Source: Deltaproteobacteria bacterium (GTDB taxonomy: Bacteria > Desulfobacterota > DSM-4660 > Desulfatiglandales > Desulfatiglandaceae). Taken from it: DNA of 64,000 nt. The stretch covers positions 1 through 64,000 of the forward strand of contig JAFDIV010000017.1 of NCBI GenBank assembly GCA_019307815.1, in the 5' to 3' direction. Position 1 is the first letter of the stretch; the number at the start of each line of letters is the position of its first letter. Below the pieces are notes generated by a model. The model ran no database searches and was not told where the DNA came from. It saw nothing but the letters and a program-made list of their open reading frames with translations. Positions 27,589 to 35,704 of the stretch are shown piece after piece. A program made the position numbers and the translations under genes.

Positions 27589-27674
27589 GCCTGGGTGGCG
27601 GAATAGGTAGACGCAAGGGACTTAAAATCCCTTGGGGCTTTGTCCCCGTGCGGGTTCGATTCCCGCCCCAGGCA
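27589..27674 (+). tRNA. tRNA-Leu(UAA)
   Basis: Acceptor GCCUGGG pairs with CCCAGGC, the anticodon loop is CUUAAAA (anticodon UAA, reading UUA), a long variable arm (UUGGGGCUUUGUCCCCGU) marks a class II tRNA, and the T-loop is UUCGAUU. Discriminator is A; CCA is not encoded. Length 86 nt. Its last 20 bases form one side of the att direct repeat of the integrated element. Confidence 0.95.
27655..27674 (+). repeat. Attachment site copy at tRNA-Leu end (attL)
   Basis: TTCGATTCCCGCCCCAGGCA covers the T-loop side, T-stem and acceptor 3' strand of tRNA-Leu. It is repeated without mismatch at 39530-39549 in the same orientation. Tyrosine integrases commonly use this part of a tRNA gene as the crossover site. 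Confidence 0.92.
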
Positions 27675-27735
27675 TACCCTATTTCTACAAAAACAGTGTT
27701 TTTTTAAACAGTTAGCAGGAACCATCTGACTGTTT

Positions 27736-28863
27736 TTATCTTTTGGTACACTTTTGGTACACTTTTTTTGCCTTAGCGGTTTCTGACATAATAGGTTTAT
27801 AAACATTTTCTATAAATGAAGTTCCCTCATCCCGCCTGTAATTTTTAATGTAAGAGTAATACCTTTCATGTATCATTTGGAGAGATGAATGCCCCATCAT
27901 TTTCTGAACCCATCCGGGAACCTCACCAGCATCTAACATCAATGTAGCGAATGTGTGCCTCGTCTGGTACAAGGGCCTTTCCTTAAGCCCAGCTTTTCTC
28001 AATGCAGGCTTCCAGATGCACTCATTCACCGAATCAGGAAGAAGAGGCCGTCCGTATTGGTTTACAAAGACATATTCATACTTACCCATTGTAGCTTTTC
28101 TTTGGTCCAGTAAGGCTTCTTTTACAGGGTCAAGCATAAAAACGTCCCTTACAGAACTTCTCGTTTTTGGTCTATCTTCTACACCTTTTATCCTAGTTCT
28201 CCTCACTTTTATAACTCTATGTCTGAAATCTATATCCTCCCATTTCAGAGCAGCCATTTCCCCAAACCGCATTCCAGTAAAAAACGCGACAATAAAAAAA
28301 TTCTTGTATCTAGGGTTTACGTGTTCCAGAAAAAGAGCTACCTCTTCCATGGATAAAGGGTAAATTTCAGGCTTTTTCGTTTTCAGATTTCCGATTTTGT
28401 CCATTGGGTTCGTTTCTATGATTTCCGATTCAAACGCAAATTTGAATACAGAGCGCAAGGGAACTAATATATTGTTGATTCGCTTGGCAGAACATTGGAG
28501 CTCAGCAATAAAGGATCGTACGTGCAAAACCTTGATTTGAGCAATAGGCATATTGCCAAATTTTGGCAGAATATAGTAATTCATTGCACTCCTATAATCT
28601 CTCAGGGTTTCGCTTTTTAGTTCTTTTGCTTTGACTTTTACCCACTCCTGGGCTACCTCTCCGAACAAAATGCTTTCATTCTTCTCTTCCTTCAGTTCTA
28701 TGTCTCCATACAGCATAATTTCTTTCAAGTACTCGTCTCTTATCCGCCTAGCCTCAACAATTGATTTTGAGAGCCGTCTTTTAATCTCTTTACCCTTCAC
28801 TTTTTTACGAAAATACCAAACATTTCCTCTTTTCACTAGATGATGATTCTTGTTCCTTGCCAT
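27736..28863 (-). CDS. int: Tyrosine recombinase (phage-type integrase)
   Basis: ATG 28863 is chosen because GGAGG lies nine bases upstream, giving 375 residues. The N-terminal arm-binding domain is KRGNVWYFRKKVKGKEIKRR; a core-binding SAM-like domain follows. The catalytic residues are visible: Arg in GMRFGEMAALKWEDID, the HxxR-type box as YQTRHTFATLMLDAG, His in MMGHSS and the nucleophile Tyr in HERYYSYIKNY. The gene ends 61 bases from tRNA-Leu, the normal position beside attL. Its 3' coding sequence contains a tandem GTGTACCAAAA repeat that is probably an arm-type binding site for the enzyme itself. Overlap with the HTH gene is avoided by only two bases. Confidence 0.95.
   Translation of the reverse strand: MARNKNHHLVKRGNVWYFRKKVKGKEIKRRLSKSIVEARRIRDEYLKEIMLYGDIELKEEKNESILFGEVAQEWVKVKAKELKSETLRDYRSAMNYYILPKFGNMPIAQIKVLHVRSFIAELQCSAKRINNILVPLRSVFKFAFESEIIETNPMDKIGNLKTKKPEIYPLSMEEVALFLEHVNPRYKNFFIVAFFTGMRFGEMAALKWEDIDFRHRVIKVRRTRIKGVEDRPKTRSSVRDVFMLDPVKEALLDQRKATMGKYEYVFVNQYGRPLLPDSVNECIWKPALRKAGLKERPLYQTRHTFATLMLDAGEVPGWVQKMMGHSSLQMIHERYYSYIKNYRRDEGTSFIENVYKPIMSETAKAKKVYQKCTKR
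27741..27770. promoter_or_regulatory. Left arm-type integrase binding repeats
   Basis: Two tandem copies of the 11-mer TTTTGGTACAC followed by a T-run. A near-identical pair (TTTTGGGACAC form) lies at 39379-39406 inside the other end, in the same orientation. Paired short direct repeats in both arms close to the crossover site are the signature of lambda-type arm sites. Confidence 0.7.
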
Positions 28864-28865
28864 GG

Positions 28866-29210
28866 CTATATCCTCCATTCCTTCCTTGGTTTGGAGGACA
28901 CCCCAGGCCTTTTCCTCATCTCATCAACTACCCTATGCCTTCTGGGTGGCTCTACTCGGTGAATGCAACGTCGTTCAAATTCAAGCACCGATTCCATCGG
29001 ATACATGACCCTTGTTGAGCCGTGGGGGCGGAAGAAGTCCAGTTCCCCAGCCTTTCTCCAATTGATAACAGTCCCGACAGAGACCCCAAAATAATCGGCT
29101 ACTTCTTGTTGGGTCATGTATTTCTTTGAAAGTATGCCCTGCGTTTTCTTGGCTTCTGGCACTCGCAACCAAGGCGAGCTAACAACTACGTCTTGATATT
29201 TGAATTCCAT
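28866..29210 (-). CDS. Helix-turn-helix DNA-binding protein (excisionase-like)
   Basis: The 114-residue product has TQQEVADYFGVSVGTVINWR followed by KAGELDFFRPHGSTRVMYPM, the winged helix-turn-helix of excisionase/MerR-type regulators. GGAGG precedes the ATG at 29210. Its TAG stop is two bases from the integrase start, so the two are co-transcribed. It probably acts as directionality factor or as a repressor of the integrase operon. Confidence 0.8.
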   Translation of the reverse strand: MEFKYQDVVVSSPWLRVPEAKKTQGILSKKYMTQQEVADYFGVSVGTVINWRKAGELDFFRPHGSTRVMYPMESVLEFERRCIHRVEPPRRHRVVDEMRKRPGVSSKPRKEWRI

Positions 29211-29479
29211 GATTAAAACCTCCTACGTAAAACTATCCAAGCCCTTTACTCAGTGGTGGACTTGGTAATGCGAGTTCACCTCCCTTCAATTTGATTTGCA
29301 TTTTCGCCAGAAGTCCTTTTGTTAGCAGGGCGGCCACCAAAGGCATTCTTTTACCCTACTATTCGCGGACAATATTCAATTTTCAAAGAGCATTCTAGCT
29401 CAACTATTCCCTACTAATATAATAAAATATTTTTTCAGTTTTGTTTAAAATTTTTGTCGTTGTTATGTCCGGTACTGAT
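29211..29479. other. AT-rich intergenic stretch between the HTH and polymerase-like genes
   Basis: No gene is visible. The part from 29400 to 29470 is strongly AT-rich (AATATAATAAAATATTTTTT) and could contain the promoter of the HTH-integrase pair on the minus strand, though no clear -35/-10 pair stands out. Confidence 0.3.
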
Positions 29480-31240
29480 TTAGCAAATTCCAATTCCTGA
29501 ACTTCTCAAGAATTCTAGTTCCTCGTTGACAGGCTCGTTGGCTCTTTCTACCAATGGCTCAAATCCCATCAGCTCCATATATGACCTCATCATAGCTTCC
29601 CTCAGCCTGTCCTCATGTCTAGCAGGCACAATGAAGCTATCATGGACTGGCAAGCAGGGGATTTGTCGTTCTGTCATAGCCATCAAAACTCTCTCGGCAA
29701 TTTGACTGTCCAGATTTTGCAGCTCCAGACCAATTCCAGTATTCAGATACTTGGCTATGGGCTTGTGGACATCCTTGAACTTTTGCAGGCACCTTATCAA
29801 TGAGTTATTAGTAATATCAAACGGTATTCTGTTCTCCCGTAGCTCTTTTCTAATCGCCATTATTGCTTGCTTTTCATCGTCCGAGTTTATTGATACGAGT
29901 TGAACAAGTTTATAAATCTTTCTTTCCCCTTTATTTGAACAAAGCGCTACGTAAGGGTCCTCTCGATAATCAATTCCCTCCATATGGTAAAGCATGCGGA
30001 TATGTAAGGCCGAGTAGTCCAATTCCACTATTGGCTCCCCATTTATCCTCATACAAGCTCGAAGCTCCTTTGGCAGGGATTGATGCAAAGCTCCATAAAA
30101 ACGTCCTCCCAATTCAAACGTCCCATTATTGAAGACCCTATGGAGGCCCTGATGTTTAGACTGAAATCGAAGACCTATGAGGCCAAAATCGGAAATAGGC
30201 CTTTTCTCCCATATTTCATCCTCGCTTAGGGTCTTAGTCATGGAGGATAATATAAGATAAATAAAATATTGATTGTGATAATTTATAATGGGTATTGATT
30301 TAGATTTAGGATTGTGAATTTCATAAATATCATAATTTGATAAATTGTAGATAATGAAATTACTGGGTAAATTATGTGTTGAATTGAAGTATTGAGAATT
30401 ATCATGTGATGTATGAATTGGTAATATTGAATTGTCATTTGTCTTTCGATTGAAGTATATATCATTATTATCATCTGTGAATTGACAATTATGGTTTGAT
30501 ACTTTGATTATTTTATTATTTGTATCTAATGATTTAGAATTCAAAATATCGCCACAGATGGTCAAGTTGATGTCATCTGGTCCATTTATTTCTATGTATC
30601 CTTTCATTATGTAAAATATCAAATTATATAAAAAGCCAAGACTTACCATTATATCTCCTGGGGCATTTACGTTGACTTTTTGGCTTCGTATGAATTGGTT
30701 ATAGAGAAATAGATTACCCCTCATTTCTTTGATTTGCTCTGTGTCTTTGTAATCTATTTTTACTTTGTTATTGTCTTTTAGCTGAATTAGTTCATCCAGT
30801 GGGTCTGGATGAAGGAATGCGTCGTGTTGTAAATAAGCATCTTCGAACAGGTCTCGAAGTTTTTCTGTTGGATACATCCTGGTTTGACGGCCTAAGTTTT
30901 TGCTTCTGTCAAAGAAGCCTATTTTTTGCTCTATGTATCCAAGCTGTTCAAGTGAGTCGATAATTGATATGAGGCGTTTGTATCTGATGTGGAGCTTACC
31001 GTATCTCTCGTGGTCGGTGTAATCGTTCCTGTTGCGGCTGTATCTTATTGGTAAGCCAGTTCGATAAGAAATCCAAAGATTAATGATAACCTGTTTTAGG
31101 GTCTGTTTGGCTCTGGTCTTATTTCTTATCCTTCTATGGTTGGACAGTTCAGCAAAGATTCTTTCTGTCAAATCATTACAGACTGGATAATGGGACGTGA
31201 TGTGTGAGTCAAAACTGATTGCCTTTTCCAGTTTGTTCAT
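29480..31240 (-). CDS. Family-A DNA-polymerase-like replication protein with AT-rich insert
   Basis: The 586-residue protein has polymerase-A-like palm motifs in its C-terminal half: GRFYGALHQSLPKELR, motif A ELDYSALHIRMLYHMEG, a motif B-like helix with RKIYKLVQLVSINSD and motif C CLPVHDSFIVP. No proofreading exonuclease is evident. The N-terminal 170 residues (FAELSNHRRIRNKTRAKQTL...) are unknown. Residues about 225-335 are an Asn/Ile/His-rich low-complexity segment encoded by very AT-rich DNA (30240-30620), unlike the rest. Proteins with the same GRFYGxx...ELDYSxLHI core occur in phages and plasmids; a replication role is inferred. It is transcribed with the upstream DUF932 gene direction. 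Confidence 0.6.
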   Translation of the reverse strand: MNKLEKAISFDSHITSHYPVCNDLTERIFAELSNHRRIRNKTRAKQTLKQVIINLWISYRTGLPIRYSRNRNDYTDHERYGKLHIRYKRLISIIDSLEQLGYIEQKIGFFDRSKNLGRQTRMYPTEKLRDLFEDAYLQHDAFLHPDPLDELIQLKDNNKVKIDYKDTEQIKEMRGNLFLYNQFIRSQKVNVNAPGDIMVSLGFLYNLIFYIMKGYIEINGPDDINLTICGDILNSKSLDTNNKIIKVSNHNCQFTDDNNDIYFNRKTNDNSILPIHTSHDNSQYFNSTHNLPSNFIIYNLSNYDIYEIHNPKSKSIPIINYHNQYFIYLILSSMTKTLSEDEIWEKRPISDFGLIGLRFQSKHQGLHRVFNNGTFELGGRFYGALHQSLPKELRACMRINGEPIVELDYSALHIRMLYHMEGIDYREDPYVALCSNKGERKIYKLVQLVSINSDDEKQAIMAIRKELRENRIPFDITNNSLIRCLQKFKDVHKPIAKYLNTGIGLELQNLDSQIAERVLMAMTERQIPCLPVHDSFIVPARHEDRLREAMMRSYMELMGFEPLVERANEPVNEELEFLRSSGIGIC

Positions 31241-31310
31241 CTATTCGATATCTTCCCTTTCCTATATATAGATTTTGTGGCTTCTATATGTATAATAGTA
31301 CAAAGATTCA

Positions 31311-31326
31311 GAAACGTTCACGTTTC
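31311..31326. promoter_or_regulatory. Palindromic operator candidate upstream of the polymerase-like gene
   Basis: GAAACGT-TC-ACGTTTC is a perfect inverted repeat with 7-base arms, located about 70 bases before the gene start, beside an AT-rich TACTATTATAC stretch (31286-31296, minus strand) that could serve as -10. Repressor control of replication is a reasonable guess. Confidence 0.4.
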
Positions 31327-31415
31327 GTGGGATTTTTTTCGAAAAAAGATGATTTTTTTGGCCAATAGGCCATCTTTTTGTGTAGGCAGTGAGTTTTTTC
31401 GAATGAAAGATGCGT

Positions 31416-31448
31416 GGAGCGCCCATGTATGGTGGAAATAGGCGCTCC
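31416..31448. repeat. Inverted repeat after the DUF932 gene
   Basis: GGAGCGCC (31416-31423) and GGCGCTCC (31441-31448) form an 8-base stem 10 bases beyond the DUF932 stop on the minus strand. There is no T-run, so it may be a processing or mRNA-stability hairpin rather than an intrinsic terminator. Confidence 0.45.
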
Positions 31449-31457
31449 ATGTGTTTG

Positions 31458-32396
31458 TTAGTGTTTCACCATGCTCAGTATCATTCCTCCTATTCTTTCG
31501 AGCTTATAGGATTGCTCTGCTGTGAGGGTGGATAGTTTTGCTGCTGAAGTGAAGGCATTTATGATGCTCCACATGGTGTATCCAGGGTCAAGTTCCCATG
31601 CCTGTTCAACTGTTTCCAATTCATTCCTATTGATGTGAAACTGTTTTGCAAAAGACCTGATAGTTGAAATAGGGTCCTCCACCCTGGATTCAATAGAAAT
31701 CGTGAACTTCTCCTGGGCTGTCTCAGATTCTTTGACTATCCCGTCCAGTAGTGAGGGGAACTGAGTTAAGGCCTTTCTTGACACATGCTTGAATTTGCTC
31801 TGGGCCGATGTCATTGAAACCAATCCATTGGAGCAGACCAGGCGGTAAAAGTAAGCCTCTATTGTAAACGCCAAGATTCCCACCTCGCTATTAGCAATAC
31901 TTATTCCTGGAACAATCCTGTCATCAGCTTCTATCTCAAAGCTTCGGGAGTAGTCAGGCACTTTCATAATCAATAGTTCATCATCAATGGAATAGTGAAC
32001 TTCTCTATTGGGAGAAAAACCCGATTCTAGCATCTTGGATAGAATCTCCATGTTATCAATTGCCGTATACCTGCTGGTAAATACCGCTCTCAGTTTGGCT
32101 CCATCAAAACGACAAAAGAATGTATCTCTTTTCTTTGCTTCTCTGCGAATCCAATAATTGAGGTTTTTCGCTTGAAGCTCGCCTGGACATCTGCAGAGAT
32201 AGGAATAGGGGACTCTGAGTTTGTTTGCCAAAAGTCTCTGAGCTGATGGAAGTACAGTGAATCTGTTTCCACCAATCCAAGCAGTGTACAGGCTTTCAAA
32301 TTCTATATCCTTGACCTCAATTGTCTCGTCATAATAGTTTGCTGACATTTCATGGACCTTTTGGATTAGACTTTCAAACGTATCTATTGCTCTCAT
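31458..32396 (-). CDS. DUF932 (phage/plasmid-like) protein
   Basis: The 312-residue product shows the DUF932 pattern: YTAWIGGNRFTVLPSAQRLL near residue 53, then RAVFTSRYTAIDNMEILSKM near 107 and GIS(I)ANSEVGILAFTIEAYF with LVCSNGL near 185. DUF932 proteins are found on phages, plasmids and integrative elements; their biochemical role is not established. AGGAGG lies six bases before the ATG. It lies three bases after the zinc-ribbon gene, so the two form one transcript. Confidence 0.8.
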   Translation of the reverse strand: MRAIDTFESLIQKVHEMSANYYDETIEVKDIEFESLYTAWIGGNRFTVLPSAQRLLANKLRVPYSYLCRCPGELQAKNLNYWIRREAKKRDTFFCRFDGAKLRAVFTSRYTAIDNMEILSKMLESGFSPNREVHYSIDDELLIMKVPDYSRSFEIEADDRIVPGISIANSEVGILAFTIEAYFYRLVCSNGLVSMTSAQSKFKHVSRKALTQFPSLLDGIVKESETAQEKFTISIESRVEDPISTIRSFAKQFHINRNELETVEQAWELDPGYTMWSIINAFTSAAKLSTLTAEQSYKLERIGGMILSMVKH

Positions 32397-32399
32397 TTT

Positions 32400-32582
32400 C
32401 TACCTCCTTTTATTGTTGTTCTGTTTATTGTTGTTGATTATTTCTTGTGTCTGTTTGCGAAGGCCTCTGAGACAGCACTTACAAATCGAGTGAGTAATGG
32501 GAAGAGCTGGCGCTTCATCCTCTTCAATCTCCTTTATCTCCATGATTTTCCCGCACCAGGCGCATTTGACGATTAGCTTCAT
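32400..32582 (-). CDS. Small zinc-ribbon-like protein
   Basis: The 60-residue product begins MKLIVKCAWCGKIMEIKEIE and later has CKCC, giving two CxxC-type pairs able to bind one zinc. It ends in an Asn/Lys-rich tail. AGGAGGTG precedes the ATG. Small zinc proteins of this kind are common in phage early regions. Confidence 0.65.
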   Translation of the reverse strand: MKLIVKCAWCGKIMEIKEIEEDEAPALPITHSICKCCLRGLRKQTQEIINNNKQNNNKRR

Positions 32583-32604
32583 GTTTCACCTCCTTTTTTT
32601 GGCA

Positions 32605-32648
32605 CAAAAAAAGCCCCTCTCCCTGGTCTAGAAACCAGAGAAAGGGGC
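32605..32648 (-). terminator. Rho-independent terminator between the acidic protein and zinc-ribbon genes
   Basis: Read on the minus strand: GCCCCTTTCTCTGGT, a short loop, ACCAGGGAGAGGGGC, then seven T. It lies 28 bases after the stop of the upstream gene and 23 bases before the next ATG. Confidence 0.8.
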
Positions 32649-32676
32649 CTGATTAAACGTTGATACCTTTCAGGCG

Positions 32677-32925
32677 TTAAGGATAGGGTTCTTCATCGTC
32701 AGGTGGGATATCAAAGAGCTCATAAGGTGGTTCGCACCATTGAGAACAGTGGCTGTCTTGATTCTTCTCTGTTTCTTGTTCCTCCTTTTGTTCATCCGTT
32801 TCCAACTCCCGTTCTAGTCGCATTCTCTCTTCACATTCCTCCTCAGCGTATCCGAGTATCCCACCCAAGATTGCAAAATCCTCAGTCTCCAAATCCCAAA
32901 ATCCATCATCATCAAAATCAAACAT
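32677..32925 (-). CDS. Small acidic protein of unknown function
   Basis: ATG 32925 is chosen since AAGGAGGTG ends at a usual distance before it; earlier ATGs at 32931 and 32934 are too close to that site. The 82 residues are very acidic (MFDFDDDGFWDLETEDFAIL, then EEEC and many E), with no known motif. Acidic DNA-mimic or anti-restriction proteins look like this, but nothing specific supports that here. Confidence 0.55.
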   Translation of the reverse strand: MFDFDDDGFWDLETEDFAILGGILGYAEEECEERMRLERELETDEQKEEQETEKNQDSHCSQWCEPPYELFDIPPDDEEPYP

Positions 32926-32951
32926 TCCCATCACCTCCTTTCTTCATGGGT

Positions 32952-33791
32952 CTATGATGAAAAACAGGCTTTCTTAAATTGGCAATCCCCACACTGCCAG
33001 CCCGTTTGTCTGTAAAAGATGCGATTCTCTATTGCTTTGAGTACATGATTGATAAGATGGACAAGTCTCTGGTGGTCTAGCTCGGTGCGGGAGACGAAAT
33101 ATTGGACAAACTCAGGCTTTTTGGTTTTCAAGAGTACATCATATCTGACAAGGCAGGAATTCTCGCTTGTGGCTACTTTCATCTTGGCCATGGCATAGCT
33201 GTAAACCGTGGCCTGTAAGTCATGTTCCAGGCGTAAAGAGGAAAATCTTTGTCCACTTGTTTTGAGCTCTACAACTGCGTAATTGCCCTCGCTATCCGAT
33301 TCCACCAGGTCGAAAACTCCTTCAAGCCTCACTGGAAGGTCTCCGCCACCATTAATGATGTCTGGGGCTTTGACCGAGAAAGGAAACTCAACAGCTACTA
33401 TTTTTTGCGGCCTTGCCTGAGAGTGAAAGATTTTTATGAGTTCTATTCCTTGTTGCCGAATGGATTTGAGGTCTTCTCCGTTCTTGAATGTAATTTCAAT
33501 GTCTGTTTTATCGATTTCCGTGGTAAATACTGCCTCAAACGTAGCTATAAGCTCATCAACTGATATTATTTCCTCCTCTGCTTTGAGCTTTTTATAGAAC
33601 ATCTCCACTGCCTTATGGATTGCCTTTCCAAATGGCAGAGCGACTGGTTTTGTTTCCCACGGTGTTGCCCAAACATATTGATGGGCATATTTCATGGGAC
33701 AGATGAGATATGTACTCAACTGGCTGTAAGAAAAATGAAGGTGTGGCTCTATTTTCCTTTCTTTTGTTTGCTTTACGACTGAAAGTGTCAT
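32952..33791 (-). CDS. RecB/Cas4-like PD-(D/E)XK nuclease with probable Fe-S cluster
   Basis: ATG 33791 follows GGAGG, giving 279 residues. HFSYSQLSTYLICPMKYAHQ (with the first Cys), then GKAIHKAVE (active-site His), GVFDLVESD (metal-binding Asp), VVELKTSG (E-x-K) and LQATVYSYAM (Gln-Tyr box) are the RecB-family nuclease motifs. The C-terminal WQCGDCQFKKAC supplies three Cys which with the Cys near residue 30 fit a 4Fe-4S cluster as in AddB and Cas4. Together with the Rad52-like gene upstream it forms a phage-type recombination pair (exonuclease plus annealing protein). Confidence 0.85.
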   Translation of the reverse strand: MTLSVVKQTKERKIEPHLHFSYSQLSTYLICPMKYAHQYVWATPWETKPVALPFGKAIHKAVEMFYKKLKAEEEIISVDELIATFEAVFTTEIDKTDIEITFKNGEDLKSIRQQGIELIKIFHSQARPQKIVAVEFPFSVKAPDIINGGGDLPVRLEGVFDLVESDSEGNYAVVELKTSGQRFSSLRLEHDLQATVYSYAMAKMKVATSENSCLVRYDVLLKTKKPEFVQYFVSRTELDHQRLVHLINHVLKAIENRIFYRQTGWQCGDCQFKKACFSS

Positions 33792-33821
33792 GTTATTTTC
33801 CTCCTTTCTGATTTGAGCCAC

Positions 33822-33855
33822 AAAAAAGGGAGCGAGGCATAAATACCTGGCTCCC
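33822..33855 (-). terminator. Rho-independent terminator between the Rad52-like and nuclease genes
   Basis: On the minus strand GGGAGCCAGG, an 8-base loop and CCTCGCTCCC form a stem with one mismatch, followed by six T. It lies 26 bases after the Rad52-like stop and 31 bases before the nuclease ATG. Confidence 0.75.
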
Positions 33856-33880
33856 TTTCTAGGCCCCCATGGATGGATTT

Positions 33881-34522
33881 TCAGGCTGCTTCTTGTTTTA
33901 ATATGTCAATAAACGCACTGGCCTCCGAGACAGTGAGATACGCTACTCTTGCGCCATAAAGCTTTAAACTTTCATCATCCAAGTCCTTGGACGTGAGCCC
34001 CAGGCTCCTACCCAAGTTCACTATGTAATTGAGTTGCCTGTTTGTGATTCTGCCTTGGCCATTGCCGCCATTTTCGGGTGTCCTTTTATTGAGAGGGGGC
34101 TCTGAACGCCCCTTAGCTGATTTCTTTAGTTCCAAGTCATGAAGGGATTTGTCGCCGTTATAGAGATATAGTCCGACACCCAACATGGTAGCGCATTTTT
34201 TGAGGCTATCAGTGGCTGCGGCTTTCAAGTCATCCGCCAATGAGATTATTTCGCCGCTGTCCTTCGCGCGGGTTATACGAGAACTGCCAAATTGGCACTT
34301 GACCACCCCCTCGGCACTGAGCCTGCCGAGCACAATTACTTCATCCTCTTTTTCCAGAATTTTACATCTGACGATTTCAAACGACCATTTGCCATCAAAG
34401 GCATCGTTCAGCCTCTGTATCACTGTATGGCCTTCGACATAGTCAAGGACATTGCCATATGTTCCTATTCTCTGTTTGATTTGACTTGGTTCGAATGGTT
34501 TTTCCAATAATTCTCTATTCAT
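33881..34522 (-). CDS. Rad52/Rad22-like single-strand annealing protein
   Basis: The 213-residue protein begins with the Rad52 fold: IKQRIGTYGNVLDYVEGHTV, then IQRLNDAFDGKWSFEIV and the conserved DDLKAAATDSLKKCATMLGV near residue 95, followed by GVGLYLY. Phage and element members of this family anneal complementary single strands during recombination or integration of circular forms. The C-terminal 60 residues are probably a flexible partner-binding tail. GGAGGT precedes the ATG. A terminator lies upstream and another downstream of the gene. Confidence 0.88.
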   Translation of the reverse strand: MNRELLEKPFEPSQIKQRIGTYGNVLDYVEGHTVIQRLNDAFDGKWSFEIVRCKILEKEDEVIVLGRLSAEGVVKCQFGSSRITRAKDSGEIISLADDLKAAATDSLKKCATMLGVGLYLYNGDKSLHDLELKKSAKGRSEPPLNKRTPENGGNGQGRITNRQLNYIVNLGRSLGLTSKDLDDESLKLYGARVAYLTVSEASAFIDILKQEAA

Positions 34523-34550
34523 CTCAATACCTCCTTTCTTTCTTTAAACG

Positions 34551-34586
34551 CAAAAAGGCCAGCCGATGAAAATCACCGACTGGCCT
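34551..34586 (-). terminator. Rho-independent terminator upstream of the Rad52-like gene
   Basis: On the minus strand AGGCCAGTCGGTG, a short ATTTT loop and CATCGGCTGGCCT end in TTTTT. No gene ends directly before it, so it may act as an attenuator for the Rad52-like operon. Confidence 0.7.
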
Positions 34587-34665
34587 ATGTTTAGTGGTTA
34601 TAATGTATTGACTAAATCATACTTTTCCTACTTTACCGTTTTTCTTTTCACCCCCTTTCCTGGGT

Positions 34666-34683
34666 TTTCCATACGTATGGAAA
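34666..34683. promoter_or_regulatory. Perfect 18-bp palindrome (operator candidate)
   Basis: TTTCCATACGTATGGAAA is fully self-complementary and sits in a gene-free control region (34587-34874) upstream of the recombination operon. Confidence 0.45.
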
Positions 34684-34748
34684 GATTTTCATGTGCTACA
34701 AACTCCTCTTCTGGTCTACTCTAATTTCAATTGGCAGGAGTAGGACCT

Positions 34749-34769
34749 GATAGCTCAAATTGAGCTATC
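34749..34769. promoter_or_regulatory. Perfect inverted repeat with 10-base arms (operator candidate)
   Basis: GATAGCTCAA-A-TTGAGCTATC lies 66 bases from the palindrome at 34666. Two different symmetrical sites in one control region suggest binding of two regulators, for example a repressor and an anti-repressor system. Confidence 0.45.
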
Positions 34770-34874
34770 TATACAGGCTGAAACTACTAAGGCCGTGGTT
34801 TTGAATGGCAAGATTTGTGGCATTATAAACCCATAACTTGGATGGAGCAGCAGATTCTGTGGGATTGAGGCTTT

Positions 34875-35138
34875 TCAAGAGTTGGTAAAAGGATTGATTC
34901 TCCACTGGTTCTTTTCGCCGATAACAGCGTAGCATTTGATTGTTTGGGCTATTTCTCGTGTTAGGGTCCCTGTATCCTCATCATCTTCTTCGTGCCCGTG
35001 TGGAGCTACCAGCAAAAGCTTATTTGTGCCACGGATTATTTCTATTCTACTAGATGGCATTTTAGGGCCGTGTTTTCCATTTGAAACTCCTGAGAAGGGT
35101 TTTGATTGATTATCGGCAGGAGCTAGGAATGTTTTCAA
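34875..35138 (-). pseudogene. N-formylglutamate amidohydrolase-like fragment
   Basis: The 87-residue frame contains IEIIRGTNKLLLVAPHGHEE, then DDEDTGTLTREIAQTIKCYA, resembling the metal-site region (APHG...D..T..LTR) at the start of N-formylglutamate amidohydrolase-like proteins known from mobile elements. The usual protein is over 200 residues long; here the frame ends after EKNQWRINPFTNS. It is therefore probably a truncated copy. Confidence 0.5.
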
Positions 35139-35704
35139 TTAAATGAGGGGAATGATAAAGAGTTGAGCTCCGAATCCTGTTATGCCTAGTCTAAATATGT
35201 GAGCTTTGTTTTCAATTACCTTCTTTCAGAACTGCTCTCTGCCATTGACATGTGAGAATTCAGGTACGTGGATTGGATTTTCTGTTTGTTGACAACATTG
35301 GGTGGTTTCATTATTTGTAAATTGAAGACTAGACAGGATGATTGTTGGCCGTAGTTCAATAAAATCTAAGAGGAAAATTAGAGGTTTGCGCAGCAGCGCT
35401 AGGATTCTGCGTCTGTGCCAGCTTTGGTACATGCAGAGAGAAGGGCTGTACTAGACCTTTTGCTTCTGAATACAGGCCATTAGGCCTTTTTATAACAGCA
35501 AACTTAAGAACCCAGGATGACATTTACTATCCGAAATCAGTATCTGAATAAGTGTATCTTTTGGCCTTACTTGTTTACTCTATTCTCATATCAAGTGCTC
35601 ATTGATGTTTTGCAGCTTTTTCGGGACCACCGGGCCTATAATAATTCAAGGTGAATTAGAGGTGAACTCATGGTGTGGGAATCGATTACACACTTGTAGC
35701 AAAG
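35139..35704. other. Gene-free stretch within the integrated element
   Basis: I see no supportable gene. The minus-strand frame at 35226-35432 has no ribosome site and no recognisable content. The stretch separates the core genes of the element from the cassette region. Confidence 0.4.

Noticed and set aside
35226-35432. Minus-strand 68-codon frame
   Set aside because: No ribosome site, no recognisable content, and composition typical of non-coding AT-rich DNA.
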